Source: Sulfobacillus thermosulfidooxidans
Lineage (GTDB): Bacteria; Bacillota; Sulfobacillia; Sulfobacillales; Sulfobacillaceae
Length of the DNA stretch: 64,000 bases
Direction of reading: 5' to 3'
Assembly: GCF_001280565.1 (NCBI RefSeq)
Contig: NZ_LGRO01000001.1
Location: 744,001-808,000 of the forward strand
The notes beneath the pieces are model-generated. The model had not been told where the DNA came from, searched no databases, and saw only the letters and a program-made list of their open reading frames with translations. Shown piece by piece: positions 52,342-60,657 of this stretch. Within the stretch, counting starts at the first letter, position 1. Every line of letters starts with the position of its first letter. The position numbers and the translations under genes were made by a program.

Positions 52342-53889
52342 GTGGATCATGATCCCTTACGTGAACTGAAAGTACGACAACAAAAAATTGAAGCTATGGG
52401 TGGACCTGCTCGTATTGCCAAACAACATCAAGCAGGTAAATTGACCGCACGTGAGCGGATTGCTCTCTTGCTCGATGAAGGGACCTTTGAAGAAATTGGA
52501 GCGCATATTCGGCATCGCTCTACATTTTTTGGCTTAGACAAACAAGACATTCCGGCGGATGCGGTTGTCACGGGTTCCGGACGAATCAATGGCCGGGTTG
52601 TCTATGTATTTTCGCAAGATTTTACGGTGGCTGGCGGATCTTTGGGTGAAATGCATGCCCAAAAGATTCAACACCTTCAAGATTTAGCCTTAAAAACTGG
52701 TAGCCCCATTATTGGATTGAATGATTCCGGAGGAGCCCGCATTCAAGAAGGGGTTGATGCCCTATCAGGGTACGGGGAGATCTTTAAACGGAATACGTGG
52801 TCATCCGGGGTCATCCCGCAAATTACCGTTATCATGGGCCCCAGCGCGGGCGGTGCCGTATATTCGCCGGCCCTTACGGATTTTATTATTATGGTGCGAC
52901 GAACCGGGCAAATGTTTATTACAGGCCCCCAAGTCATTAAAACCGTTACAGGGGAAGAAGTAACGGGGGAACAAATTGGGGGAGCCGATGCACAAATCCG
53001 TAAAAGTGGTGTGGCTCATTTTGCGGCAAATAATGACGAAGAAGCCTTGCAATTAGTGAGGCATTTACTCTCATATCTGCCCAACAATAATCGTGAACTC
53101 CCCATCGTGGTACCTAGCCAAGATCCGTTAGACCGCATGATTCCATTCCTCGGTCAGGTCGTTCCGCGAGATGCCAATAAACCCTATGATGTTAAACAGA
53201 TTATTGAGCATGTCGTAGATTCTGGTTCTTTTTTGGAAGTCCAGCAAGGGTATGCAGACAATGTGGTTATTGGTTTTGCACGGATCGGTGGACATACCAT
53301 CGGTGTAGTGGCCAATCAACCCCGAATTCTAGCCGGGACCATGGATATTAACGGTTCGGACAAGCTAGCCCGTTTTGTCCGTTTCTGTGATGCTTTTAAT
53401 ATTCCTCTGGTGACTTTTGTCGATACCCCGGGGTATTTACCAGGTACGGCACAAGAATATGGCGGCATCATTCGGCATGGCGCCAAAGTTCTTTTTGCCT
53501 ACGCTGAAGCTACCGTTCCCAAAGTGACTGTCATTTTACGCAAAGCCTACGGTGGTGCGTATCTGGCTATGTGCAGCCGCTCATTAGGGGCTGATTGGGT
53601 TTTGGCATGGCCGACTGCCGAAATTGCGGTGATGGGACCAGAAGGAGCAGCTAATATTATCTTTCGAGATATTATCAATCATGCCGAAAATCCGGTAGCG
53701 ATGCGCCAACAAAAAGCCGAAGAATATCGTGAAGAATTTGCTAATCCGTATGTGGCTGCTTCCCGCGGCTATATTGATGCCGTGATAGATCCCCAAGAGA
53801 CAAGATTTCGCATTGCCCGCGCTCTAATGACGCTAACCAATAAACGTGATGACAGACCTCACAAAAAGCATGGCAATATTCCTTTATAG
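52342..53889 (+). CDS. Acyl-CoA carboxyltransferase / methylmalonyl-CoA decarboxylase alpha subunit
   Basis: 515 aa, two crotonase-like carboxyltransferase halves. GKLTARERIALLLDEGTFEE, SQDFTVAGGSLGEMHAQKI, NDSGGARIQEGVDALSGYGEI, MGPSAGGAVYSPALTDF and GAYLAMCSRSLGADWVLAWP match PccB/MmdA. It moves the carboxyl group between biotin and propionyl- or methylmalonyl-CoA. GTG start with GAGGAGG. A small subunit and a biotin carrier follow. No biotin carboxylase or membrane beta subunit is in the window, so the direction (carboxylase or sodium-pump decarboxylase) is open. Confidence 0.93.
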   Translation: MDHDPLRELKVRQQKIEAMGGPARIAKQHQAGKLTARERIALLLDEGTFEEIGAHIRHRSTFFGLDKQDIPADAVVTGSGRINGRVVYVFSQDFTVAGGSLGEMHAQKIQHLQDLALKTGSPIIGLNDSGGARIQEGVDALSGYGEIFKRNTWSSGVIPQITVIMGPSAGGAVYSPALTDFIIMVRRTGQMFITGPQVIKTVTGEEVTGEQIGGADAQIRKSGVAHFAANNDEEALQLVRHLLSYLPNNNRELPIVVPSQDPLDRMIPFLGQVVPRDANKPYDVKQIIEHVVDSGSFLEVQQGYADNVVIGFARIGGHTIGVVANQPRILAGTMDINGSDKLARFVRFCDAFNIPLVTFVDTPGYLPGTAQEYGGIIRHGAKVLFAYAEATVPKVTVILRKAYGGAYLAMCSRSLGADWVLAWPTAEIAVMGPEGAANIIFRDIINHAENPVAMRQQKAEEYREEFANPYVAASRGYIDAVIDPQETRFRIARALMTLTNKRDDRPHKKHGNIPL

Positions 53890-53944
53890 AATTGAGATGA
53901 TGCATGGCGATGGCAAAAAATGACGTTTACACCGGAGGAGAATC

Positions 53945-54103
53945 GTGAACGAAACAGAAATCACTAAGGAAGTATCCTCTGAAGTACTGGCGGCAATAAC
54001 AGCTGCGCTATTATGTATGGAGAATATCGATTGGGATACGACGCGAATGCGGATTCGTGAAGTCTGGCCACAAGAGAGCGCCTGGCGCTGGGTCGGTTGG
54101 TAG
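53945..54103 (+). CDS. Small epsilon/gamma-like subunit of the biotin-dependent complex
   Basis: 52 aa from GTG 53945 (GGAGGAG, 4-nt spacing) to TAG 54103. It has EVLAAITAALLCME, then RMRIREVWPQESAWRWVGW. This recalls the short epsilon subunits and OadG C-termini of methylmalonyl-CoA/oxaloacetate decarboxylases and acyl-CoA carboxylases, which end in an R-I-R...SAW motif. Placed exactly between carboxyltransferase and carrier genes. Probably links the carrier to the complex. Confidence 0.65.
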   Translation: MNETEITKEVSSEVLAAITAALLCMENIDWDTTRMRIREVWPQESAWRWVGW

Positions 54104-54157
54104 GCCGTTCGATATTCCTTTCATGGCGTGGATTTCTGATAATTTGAGGAGGTTTTC

Positions 54158-54568
54158 GTGTTCATGGCAGTTCGCAAGTTTCGTATTCGCGTTAATGGGG
54201 TCGTTTATGATGTCGAGGCAGAAGAAATTTCTATCGAACAATCAGCAGGGTCAGCGTCATCGTCGTCAACACCTAGTGCCCCCGTTGTGACCCCGCCTGT
54301 ACCCTCAGAGCATCCTAAAGCGGCGGCGCCGGTGGTGATGCAAGATGGCGAGATGGTGATTGAAGCGCCACTCCCCGGGGCAGTCCTTGATGTCAAAGTC
54401 CAAGAAGGTCAACTTGTCGAGGTGGGACAGGTTTTGATTATCTTAGAAGCGATGAAAATGGAGAATGAAGTAACGGCCCCCGTCTCAGGACGGATTAAAA
54501 GTTTACGAGTGCAAAAAGGCAGCTCGGTGGATGCGAATGAGGTACTCGTGATTATCGAACGGGTTTAA
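54158..54568 (+). CDS. Biotin carboxyl carrier protein
   Basis: 136 aa. N-terminal strand pair (RKFRIRVNGVVYDVEAEE), Ser/Pro/Ala-rich linker (residues 29-55), then the biotinyl domain with the AMKM lysine (ILEAMKMENEVTAPVSG) near residue 100. GTG 54158 or ATG 54164 after GAGGAGG. Carries carboxybiotin for the upstream carboxyltransferase. Confidence 0.94.
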   Translation: MFMAVRKFRIRVNGVVYDVEAEEISIEQSAGSASSSSTPSAPVVTPPVPSEHPKAAAPVVMQDGEMVIEAPLPGAVLDVKVQEGQLVEVGQVLIILEAMKMENEVTAPVSGRIKSLRVQKGSSVDANEVLVIIERV

Positions 54569-54570
54569 CC

Positions 54571-55785
54571 ATGGCCAAGATTTTAGTGATAGCTCCTCAC
54601 CCAGACGACGAGGCATTAGGAGCGGGAGGCGTTATTCACCGCGCCGTTCAAGCCGGTAATGATGTTCGTGTTATATTGATGACGGCTGGTGATGGGTTTG
54701 TCCAAGATGCGGAACGTTACTACTTATCGTTGCATGTGACGCCCGAAGAATATCTTCATCTAGGCTATGAGCGGCAACTCGAAAGTCAACGAGCCATGGC
54801 ACATCTGGGACTTAGCCCTGAACACGTGGCTTGCTTGGGGTTTCCTGATGGGGGACTTGACCATTTACTTTTACATTATGGCGATTCATTACCTTTTGAG
54901 AGCCAAACAACACAGCAAGCCTCGGTTCCTTATATTCATTTGCCCTCATATCACACACCCTATACGGGTAATCATCTTTTGCAGTTACTTATTGATGAAC
55001 TAGAGAGGTTCCAGCCGCATTGGATTGTCAGTCCAATTCTTGTTGATCAACATCCCGATCATTGGGCTACATCCGCTTTTGCCACGTTAGCATTATTTCA
55101 GTGCCAGGCAAAGAATCTATCATGGGCTCAATCTGCCCAGCAATGGGGATACTTGATCCACTGGACAGGTTGGCCGTTGCCTTTGGGGTATCATCCCGAA
55201 TTGGGTATGGAAATGCCACAAGCATTGAAAGCTCACCCTTTTATCACATGGTATCCTCAAGACGATTATGCGGAACAAGAAATTCAGAACAAACGCCAAG
55301 CTTTGCTCTCCTACGACAGCCAAGTGGAACTCATTAAACCCTTTTTACAGGCATTTGCCCGTCGCAATGAAGTTCTCGGAAAAGTTTTGCCGCTTCCCTG
55401 GGGGACGCGGGTGGTATTGCCGCGACCTAAGTCAGTGACCTTGCCGAAATTAATCCACAAAGATTTTGGGCTTATAGGTAGTACATGGTGGTTTGACGGG
55501 GAGCAAATGCATGTCTTGTTGGAACTAAGTGCGCGCCCAGAGTGGACCATTCGTTTGGCGACCTTTGTCATCACTTCAGACATCCAGTTTTTCGCTGCGG
55601 AAATTAAGAATAACGTAACAAGTGAAGCGATGAAGCGCATCGATACTGAACATGGAACCCAACTGGTGTGGTCCCCGCAAAACAATGTCATCAATGGCCG
55701 GGCTCTTATGGGAATCGTTATCTATGATGAGGAGAACAAATTAATTGCCCGAACTGGATTCTGGCCTTGGCAGTCTTTAAAATGA
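54571..55785 (+). CDS. PIG-L/LmbE-family deacetylase
   Basis: 404 aa. Zinc-site PHPDDEALGAGG at the start and HPDHWAT near 160, as in GlcNAc-PI, MshB and BshB de-N-acetylases. The last 150 residues form an extra domain I do not recognise. ATG lies 2 nt after the carrier stop. Substrate unknown; glycan or thiol-cofactor deacetylation are options. Confidence 0.85.
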   Translation: MAKILVIAPHPDDEALGAGGVIHRAVQAGNDVRVILMTAGDGFVQDAERYYLSLHVTPEEYLHLGYERQLESQRAMAHLGLSPEHVACLGFPDGGLDHLLLHYGDSLPFESQTTQQASVPYIHLPSYHTPYTGNHLLQLLIDELERFQPHWIVSPILVDQHPDHWATSAFATLALFQCQAKNLSWAQSAQQWGYLIHWTGWPLPLGYHPELGMEMPQALKAHPFITWYPQDDYAEQEIQNKRQALLSYDSQVELIKPFLQAFARRNEVLGKVLPLPWGTRVVLPRPKSVTLPKLIHKDFGLIGSTWWFDGEQMHVLLELSARPEWTIRLATFVITSDIQFFAAEIKNNVTSEAMKRIDTEHGTQLVWSPQNNVINGRALMGIVIYDEENKLIARTGFWPWQSLK

Positions 55786-55789
55786 TGCA

Positions 55790-55826
55790 TCGCAAAAAGA
55801 ACGAGAGCCCTTACTGACGGCTCTCG
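55790..55826 (-). terminator. Terminator of the CBS-domain gene
   Basis: CGAGAGCC (55802-55809) / GGCTCTCG (55819-55826), 9-nt loop. Read on the minus strand it is followed by TTCTTTTTG. Confidence 0.65.
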
Positions 55827-55837
55827 ACACAATGCGT

Positions 55838-56272
55838 TTAGTGAATAGCGTTGGACTGGTGGCTGGGTTCAGAAATTTCACTTAATGCTTGACCCGATTC
55901 TGTCACAAAAATATTGACTCGAGCTAAATCAGCAATAGCTAAAATGCCGACTAACTTGCCATTTTCGACAACGGGCAACCGGCGAATTTGGTGGTCCGCC
56001 ATCATATTGGCTGCTTCCTTGGCATCCGCATCAGGTGATATGGTCACGACCTTGGAAAACATTACCGACTTGACAGGCGTATCGGGACCCTTTCCTTCGG
56101 CTACAGCGCGAATCGTAATATCGCGGTCAGTGACCACTGCTGCCACCTTGTCATTTTCTAAAACCGGAAGACTGCCACAATCGACCTTTTTCATCAGTTC
56201 AGCAGCCTTTTGGATAGAGTCGGATGGAGAAACGGTGAAAACCTTTTTCGTCATAATTTCGCTTACCTTCAA
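55838..56272 (-). CDS. CBS-domain pair protein
   Basis: 144 aa, two CBS motifs: VSEIMTKKVFTVSPSDSIQKAAELM...GSLPVLENDKVAAVVTDRDI, and KSVMFSKVVTISPDADAKEAANMM...RRLPVVENGKLVGILAIADLAR. A stand-alone CBS pair binds adenosyl ligands and senses energy or redox state in related proteins. Target unknown. On the minus strand, convergent with the deacetylase gene. Confidence 0.92.
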   Translation of the reverse strand: MKVSEIMTKKVFTVSPSDSIQKAAELMKKVDCGSLPVLENDKVAAVVTDRDITIRAVAEGKGPDTPVKSVMFSKVVTISPDADAKEAANMMADHQIRRLPVVENGKLVGILAIADLARVNIFVTESGQALSEISEPSHQSNAIH

Positions 56273-56285
56273 GTGTTGTCCCCCT

Positions 56286-56553
56286 CTTTCTTTAATTAAT
56301 CCGTTCTAGTATGAGTTTCTAGCTACACTTCATGCATGACCACTATATCTTGATGGATGTATGGGAGAAGGGCACTGAATGGCAGAAATGTGTGATAGCC
56401 CGGTTAGCGGAATGGGACTGTGACAACATAAGATTTTTCAGGTAAATCCGGATTGAGGCATCACTTACCGGCAGGGATGCCAATTAAAGAAAAGAGAGGT
56501 CTTCAAGTCAGGGAATATTGTTCGAATAATAAACCGTCACGTCTAGCAATTAT
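56286..56553. other. Intergenic stretch without a supported gene
   Basis: About 270 bp between the CBS gene promoter side and the tRNA-Ala terminator. A 30-codon frame at 56353 has no ribosome site. Nothing else is recognisable. Confidence 0.5.
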
Positions 56554-56584
56554 AAAAAATCCGTAAACCTTTTTCGGTTACGGA
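56554..56584 (-). terminator. Terminator of tRNA-Ala
   Basis: On the minus strand TCCGTAA/TTACGGA plus CC/GG with one bulged base closes a GAAAAA loop and runs into TTTTTT. Confidence 0.75.
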
Positions 56585-56609
56585 CTAAAAAGAATATAAA
56601 ATGTGATTT

Positions 56610-56685
<76 letters not shown>

Positions 56686-56697
56686 GACGCATGGCAT

Positions 56698-56726
56698 ATT
56701 ATATCGAGCCTCGTGCGTGTTGTCAA
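56698..56726 (-). promoter_or_regulatory. Promoter of tRNA-Ala
   Basis: On the minus strand TTGACA (56721-56726), 17-nt spacer, TATAAT (56698-56703): a perfect sigma-A consensus. Confidence 0.88.
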
Positions 56727-56914
56727 TGCAAAGAATTCCTTTGGCAAATTCCGTCATAAAGAGTCTAACCTATGAGGAATCTTCCTACTGTTTCGAAGAT
56801 ATTTGACGGCATCTTCAATATCTTGCTCTCTTCATGGTCGTACCGAACCAGTTTTTGGCATGAAATTCTTTTCAGGAAAAAGCAGGAATGAAGGATTCCA
56901 TGGCGAATTGAAAA

Positions 56915-56949
56915 GTGGAACGAAGTGGAGGGTTGTGGAGGAAAAGGGG
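56915..56949 (+). promoter_or_regulatory. MraZ operator boxes
   Basis: GTGGA occurs at 56915, 56925 and 56935, followed by AGGGG at 56945, in exact 10-bp register just before the mraZ ribosome site. MraZ is known to bind TGGGN-type direct repeats with 5-nt spacers upstream of its own gene. Autoregulation is therefore likely. Confidence 0.65.
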
Positions 56950-56959
56950 GGATCTGACC

Positions 56960-57391
56960 GTGTTGATGGGTGAATATGAGCACACATTAGATGATAAAGG
57001 TCGGATCACGATTCCCGCAAAACTCCGCGACGATTTAAATGGCCACTTCGTGATTACCAAAGGTCTTGATGGGTGTTTATTCATTTATCCGATGGATGAA
57101 TGGCGCAAATTAGAAGAACGTTTGAAAGCGTTACCCATGACAAATGCTAATGCACGAGCATTTGCCCGACTGTTCCTTGCTGGAGCGCAAGACGTTGAAA
57201 TGGATAAGCAATACCGGGTAACGATTCCTCCGCGCTTACGGGAACATGCTGGAATTGACCGGGAGGTTACATTGGTCGGAGTAAGTACACGCGTTGAAAT
57301 GTGGGCGACCGAACGATGGACGGCTTATCAACAGTCTGCCCAAACAAGTTACGAAGAAGTCGCGGAAAAGATGGTGGATTTTGGATTTTGA
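56960..57391 (+). CDS. mraZ: Transcriptional regulator MraZ
   Basis: 143 aa from GTG 56960 (GGGGGGA, 8-nt spacing), giving MLMGEYEHTLDDKGRITIPAK in the register of Bacillus MraZ. Two SpoVT/AbrB-like repeats (DDKGRITIPAKLR; DKQYRVTIPPRLR). DNA-binding ring protein that controls the dcw cluster. First gene of that cluster here; candidate binding boxes lie directly upstream. Confidence 0.95.
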   Translation: MLMGEYEHTLDDKGRITIPAKLRDDLNGHFVITKGLDGCLFIYPMDEWRKLEERLKALPMTNANARAFARLFLAGAQDVEMDKQYRVTIPPRLREHAGIDREVTLVGVSTRVEMWATERWTAYQQSAQTSYEEVAEKMVDFGF

Positions 57392-57404
57392 TCGGGGTGT
57401 TGGC

Positions 57405-58292
57405 ATGACATTTTCACACGTGTCGGTGTTAAGTAAAGAAGCCATGGAATATTGGGCGCACGATGAGAAGGGTATTTATATTGATGCCACAGTGGGAGCT
57501 GGAGGCCACAGCTTTCAATTGTTGTCACGGTTTCCCCATGTACGTCTCATAGCCGTCGATCAAGATCCAGTCGCCTTGGAAGCAGCAAAGGAAAGGTTAA
57601 CGCCCTTTCTAGACCGGGTCAGTTGGGTACATGCCAATTTTCGCGACTTGCCTACTGTAATCACTCCTGAGCTCCACGGGCATATTGCTGGAATGCTTTT
57701 TGATCTGGGTGTATCATCGCCACAATTTGACGATCCAGATCGGGGATTTACTTATCAATACGACACCGCATTAGATATGCGAATGGATCCTTCAAACCCA
57801 GTGACGGCTTTTCGCTTAGTTAATATGCGTTCTAAAGAAGAAATTGCTCAGGCTCTGCGTGACTGGGGGGAAGAGCGATGGGCTCAACGTATCGCAGATT
57901 TTATTGTGAAGGCCAGAGAAAAGGAACCTATTCGCACAACCGGGCAGCTGGTGGAATTAATTAAAGCGGCAATTCCTGCATCTGCGCGGAGAACGGGAGG
58001 ACATCCCGCCCGACGAACTTTTCAGGCATTACGGATATGGGTAAATGACGAGTTGGGGGCTTTGAATGAGGGACTTGAAGGGGCGCAGCGTTTATTGGCT
58101 CCCCATGGACGCATTGTGGTGATTTCCTTCCATTCTTTAGAAGATCGCATTGTGAAGCATGCATTTCGTCGATGGGCTCAAGAGCAAAAGGGTCAAGTTT
58201 TAACCAAACATCCTTTGACTCCTTCTGACGATGAAATTCAAGACAATCCGCGTTCCCGGTCAGCAAAATTACGGGCTTTCGAACGCCTTTGA
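57405..58292 (+). CDS. rsmH: 16S rRNA (cytosine-1402-N4)-methyltransferase RsmH
   Basis: 295 aa from ATG 57405 after GGGGTG. HVSVLSKEAMEYW, SAM site DATVGAGGHSFQLL, FDLGVSSPQFDDPDRGFTY, GHPARRTFQALRIWVNDEL and VISFHSLEDRIVKHAFR are diagnostic. 13 nt after mraZ, the standard dcw order. Confidence 0.96.
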   Translation: MTFSHVSVLSKEAMEYWAHDEKGIYIDATVGAGGHSFQLLSRFPHVRLIAVDQDPVALEAAKERLTPFLDRVSWVHANFRDLPTVITPELHGHIAGMLFDLGVSSPQFDDPDRGFTYQYDTALDMRMDPSNPVTAFRLVNMRSKEEIAQALRDWGEERWAQRIADFIVKAREKEPIRTTGQLVELIKAAIPASARRTGGHPARRTFQALRIWVNDELGALNEGLEGAQRLLAPHGRIVVISFHSLEDRIVKHAFRRWAQEQKGQVLTKHPLTPSDDEIQDNPRSRSAKLRAFERL

Positions 58293-58406
58293 TTTTAATG
58301 AAACAATTAGCGAAACGGGTGCTTTATGGCTTTGGTGTCGACACAGTATGCGGTAATTGGCTATGAACCTTAAAAAATCGACAAAACGCAAGGAGGAATA
58401 CGTTCA

Positions 58407-58859
58407 ATGATCGACCGCGAACCCTATAATGGCTTGAACGAAGGCAATTTAGCACGAACCTGGGAAAAAAGGCTTCGCTATAAGGAAGTCGTCAAACCCC
58501 GGCGGAAACTAAAGCCATGGCTTCACACTATTTTGTGGATTGGATCGTTGTGGGCAGCAGCTATGGTTGCATCAGTATTAGCGATTCATGTCATGGTCAT
58601 GGGCTACCAAGTCGACCAATTACAGAATCAGTATACCCAATTAAAACGTCAACAACAGATGCTGACACTCGATGTCACAACCTTAAGCTCTCCAAAAGCA
58701 TTAGCCGCTGATGCATCAAAACTGAAAGTGACCATGGTTGAACCCAAGCAACCTGTGGTAGAGATGTCCACTTTCAAACGTCATTCAAGTCATGTCTCAT
58801 GGATTCAGTTGGTCGATCAATGGATTAACCAGCTTCGGGGAGCCATCGTTAAATCATGA
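58407..58859 (+). CDS. ftsL: FtsL-like cell division protein
   Basis: 150 aa bitopic protein: basic cytoplasmic N-terminus (about 40 residues), membrane helix near 42-66 (TILWIGSLWAAAMVASVLAI), then a short coiled coil (YQVDQLQNQYTQLKRQQQML). Size, topology and place between rsmH and a class B PBP define FtsL, whose sequence is poorly conserved. AAGGAGGAA upstream. Overlaps the next start by 4 nt. Confidence 0.82.
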   Translation: MIDREPYNGLNEGNLARTWEKRLRYKEVVKPRRKLKPWLHTILWIGSLWAAAMVASVLAIHVMVMGYQVDQLQNQYTQLKRQQQMLTLDVTTLSSPKALAADASKLKVTMVEPKQPVVEMSTFKRHSSHVSWIQLVDQWINQLRGAIVKS

Positions 58860-60580
58860 AAACACGACGATCAGTGCAGTGGCGTGCTTTATGGACCTTA
58901 ATCTTCACAGCCGTGTTCATGCTAGTGCTGATCATTCGGTTGGTCATCATTCAAATTGCTGACGCTTCCAGTCTGCAGGCTTATGCGCGGAACATCCATG
59001 TTCATAAGATCATTTTGCCGGCGCCGCGGGGCAAAATTATTGATCGTAACGGAACAATTTTAGCGATGGATGTGCCGACCTATCAGATTGTCGCCGCTCC
59101 CAAATATGTCACCCATCCGGGTCAAGAAGCGGCCATTTTGGCTAAATATTTGCCGTTTTCCCAGTCGTTGTTGAAAAAAGTGTTGAGTAATAATTCTTGG
59201 TATGCTCTGTTGGATCGTTCGGTACCACAAAGTTTAGCCACGAAAATTCAGCAACTCAATTTAACCGGAATTAGTGTCATTCCCTCGAGCGGCCAAGAAT
59301 ATCCTAATGGCACGTTGGCTTCGCAAGTTATCGGGATGGTGGGAGCCAATGGTCAGGGGCTAGCTGGTATTGAGTATGAAGATAATAAGATCTTATCAGG
59401 AAAACCCGGGTATTGGATTGTACGGACGGATGCGAGCGGCAATCCCCTGCCGCAATGGCAAGAGGCGTATAAGGCACCTAAGCCGGGCGATACAGTGCAA
59501 TTAACCATTGATGCGAATATTGAGGCGGTCGCTCAAAAATGGCTAAAGTGGGGCGTAAAACGAGCCCATGCGTTGAATGGAACCGTCATTATCCTTAATC
59601 CTCATACCGGTTCCGTTATTGCCTTAGCCAACTGGCCGAACTTTAATCCTAATAACTATTATTCTGCGACTCCGTTAGAGATGACAGATTATGCTGTGCA
59701 GGATCCCGTTCCTCCCGGCTCCATTTTCAAACCGGTCACGGCTTCGGCGGGCTTAGGATTGGGTCTCTTTACTCCGAATAGTATGTTCGATACGCGTGGT
59801 TATAAAATTGTAGATGGCGTGCGCATTAACGACTGGAATCCGGTGGGATGGGGTTGGATCACACTAACACGAGGCTTAGAGGTCTCGTCGGACCAAGTGT
59901 TTATGGATGTCGCCTTGAAAGTCGGCGTCGACGGGATGTACCACTATATTAAGGAATTTGGATTGGACCACCCCAGCAATGTGGGATTGCCGGGGGATTC
60001 CAGTGGGATTTGGATTCCCAAAAATCAAGTCAATGCGGTGGATTTAGCAACCATTGGATTTGGTCAAGGTATGGCGGTGACGCCCATGCAGATGATCACT
60101 GCAGATTCTGCCATTCCCAACCATGGGGTCATGATGCAGCCTCATATTCTTAAGGCTATCCTATCGCCCACGGGACAGGTCATTAAGACGGTCAAACCGC
60201 AGGTGGAATCACGACCTGATACGCCCAAAGTGGCGAAAGAGATAGAGCACATGATGGTTTTGGAAGCGACTCAAGGAACCGGGGTTCCTGCACAAGTTCC
60301 CGGGTATGTGATCGGTGGGAAAACCGGGACGGCTCAGAAGATTGTTGATGGGAAAACCTCTAGCAACTTGTTTGTGTCGTCTTATATGGGATTTGGTCCA
60401 GTTCCCCATCCTCGGTTTATCATGCTTGTGATGATCAATCGACCCATTGGCAAACTGTTCTATGGCGATCAGGTTTCAGCCCCAGTCTGGCAGCATATTG
60501 CTTCTTACCTATTTAAATATTGGAAGATTAAACCTTATGCAGGACCAGATAATGGATCCAAACCGTTCGTCAAGCCGTAA
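58856..60580 (+). CDS. Class B penicillin-binding protein (FtsI/PbpB type)
   Basis: 574 aa septal transpeptidase. N-terminal membrane helix, PBP dimer domain (RGKIIDRNGTILA), and transpeptidase with SxxK in PPGSIFKPV near 287 and KTG in GGKTGTAQK near 488. The second motif is SSD (LEVSSDQVFMD, near 344) instead of SxN. No PASTA domain. Cross-links peptidoglycan with FtsW at the septum. A similar gene with PASTA domains follows. Confidence 0.93.
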   Translation: MKTRRSVQWRALWTLIFTAVFMLVLIIRLVIIQIADASSLQAYARNIHVHKIILPAPRGKIIDRNGTILAMDVPTYQIVAAPKYVTHPGQEAAILAKYLPFSQSLLKKVLSNNSWYALLDRSVPQSLATKIQQLNLTGISVIPSSGQEYPNGTLASQVIGMVGANGQGLAGIEYEDNKILSGKPGYWIVRTDASGNPLPQWQEAYKAPKPGDTVQLTIDANIEAVAQKWLKWGVKRAHALNGTVIILNPHTGSVIALANWPNFNPNNYYSATPLEMTDYAVQDPVPPGSIFKPVTASAGLGLGLFTPNSMFDTRGYKIVDGVRINDWNPVGWGWITLTRGLEVSSDQVFMDVALKVGVDGMYHYIKEFGLDHPSNVGLPGDSSGIWIPKNQVNAVDLATIGFGQGMAVTPMQMITADSAIPNHGVMMQPHILKAILSPTGQVIKTVKPQVESRPDTPKVAKEIEHMMVLEATQGTGVPAQVPGYVIGGKTGTAQKIVDGKTSSNLFVSSYMGFGPVPHPRFIMLVMINRPIGKLFYGDQVSAPVWQHIASYLFKYWKIKPYAGPDNGSKPFVKP

Positions 60581-60657
60581 CGGGTTCTGCTCAGGACGAT
60601 TTGGACATACACATGGTGAGTAACCAAGCCTGAGTTCCAGGCGAGGAGGCTCATAGT

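Noticed and set aside
56353..56445. 30-codon frame with two cysteines before tRNA-Ala
   Set aside because: No ribosome site and no context; indistinguishable from chance.
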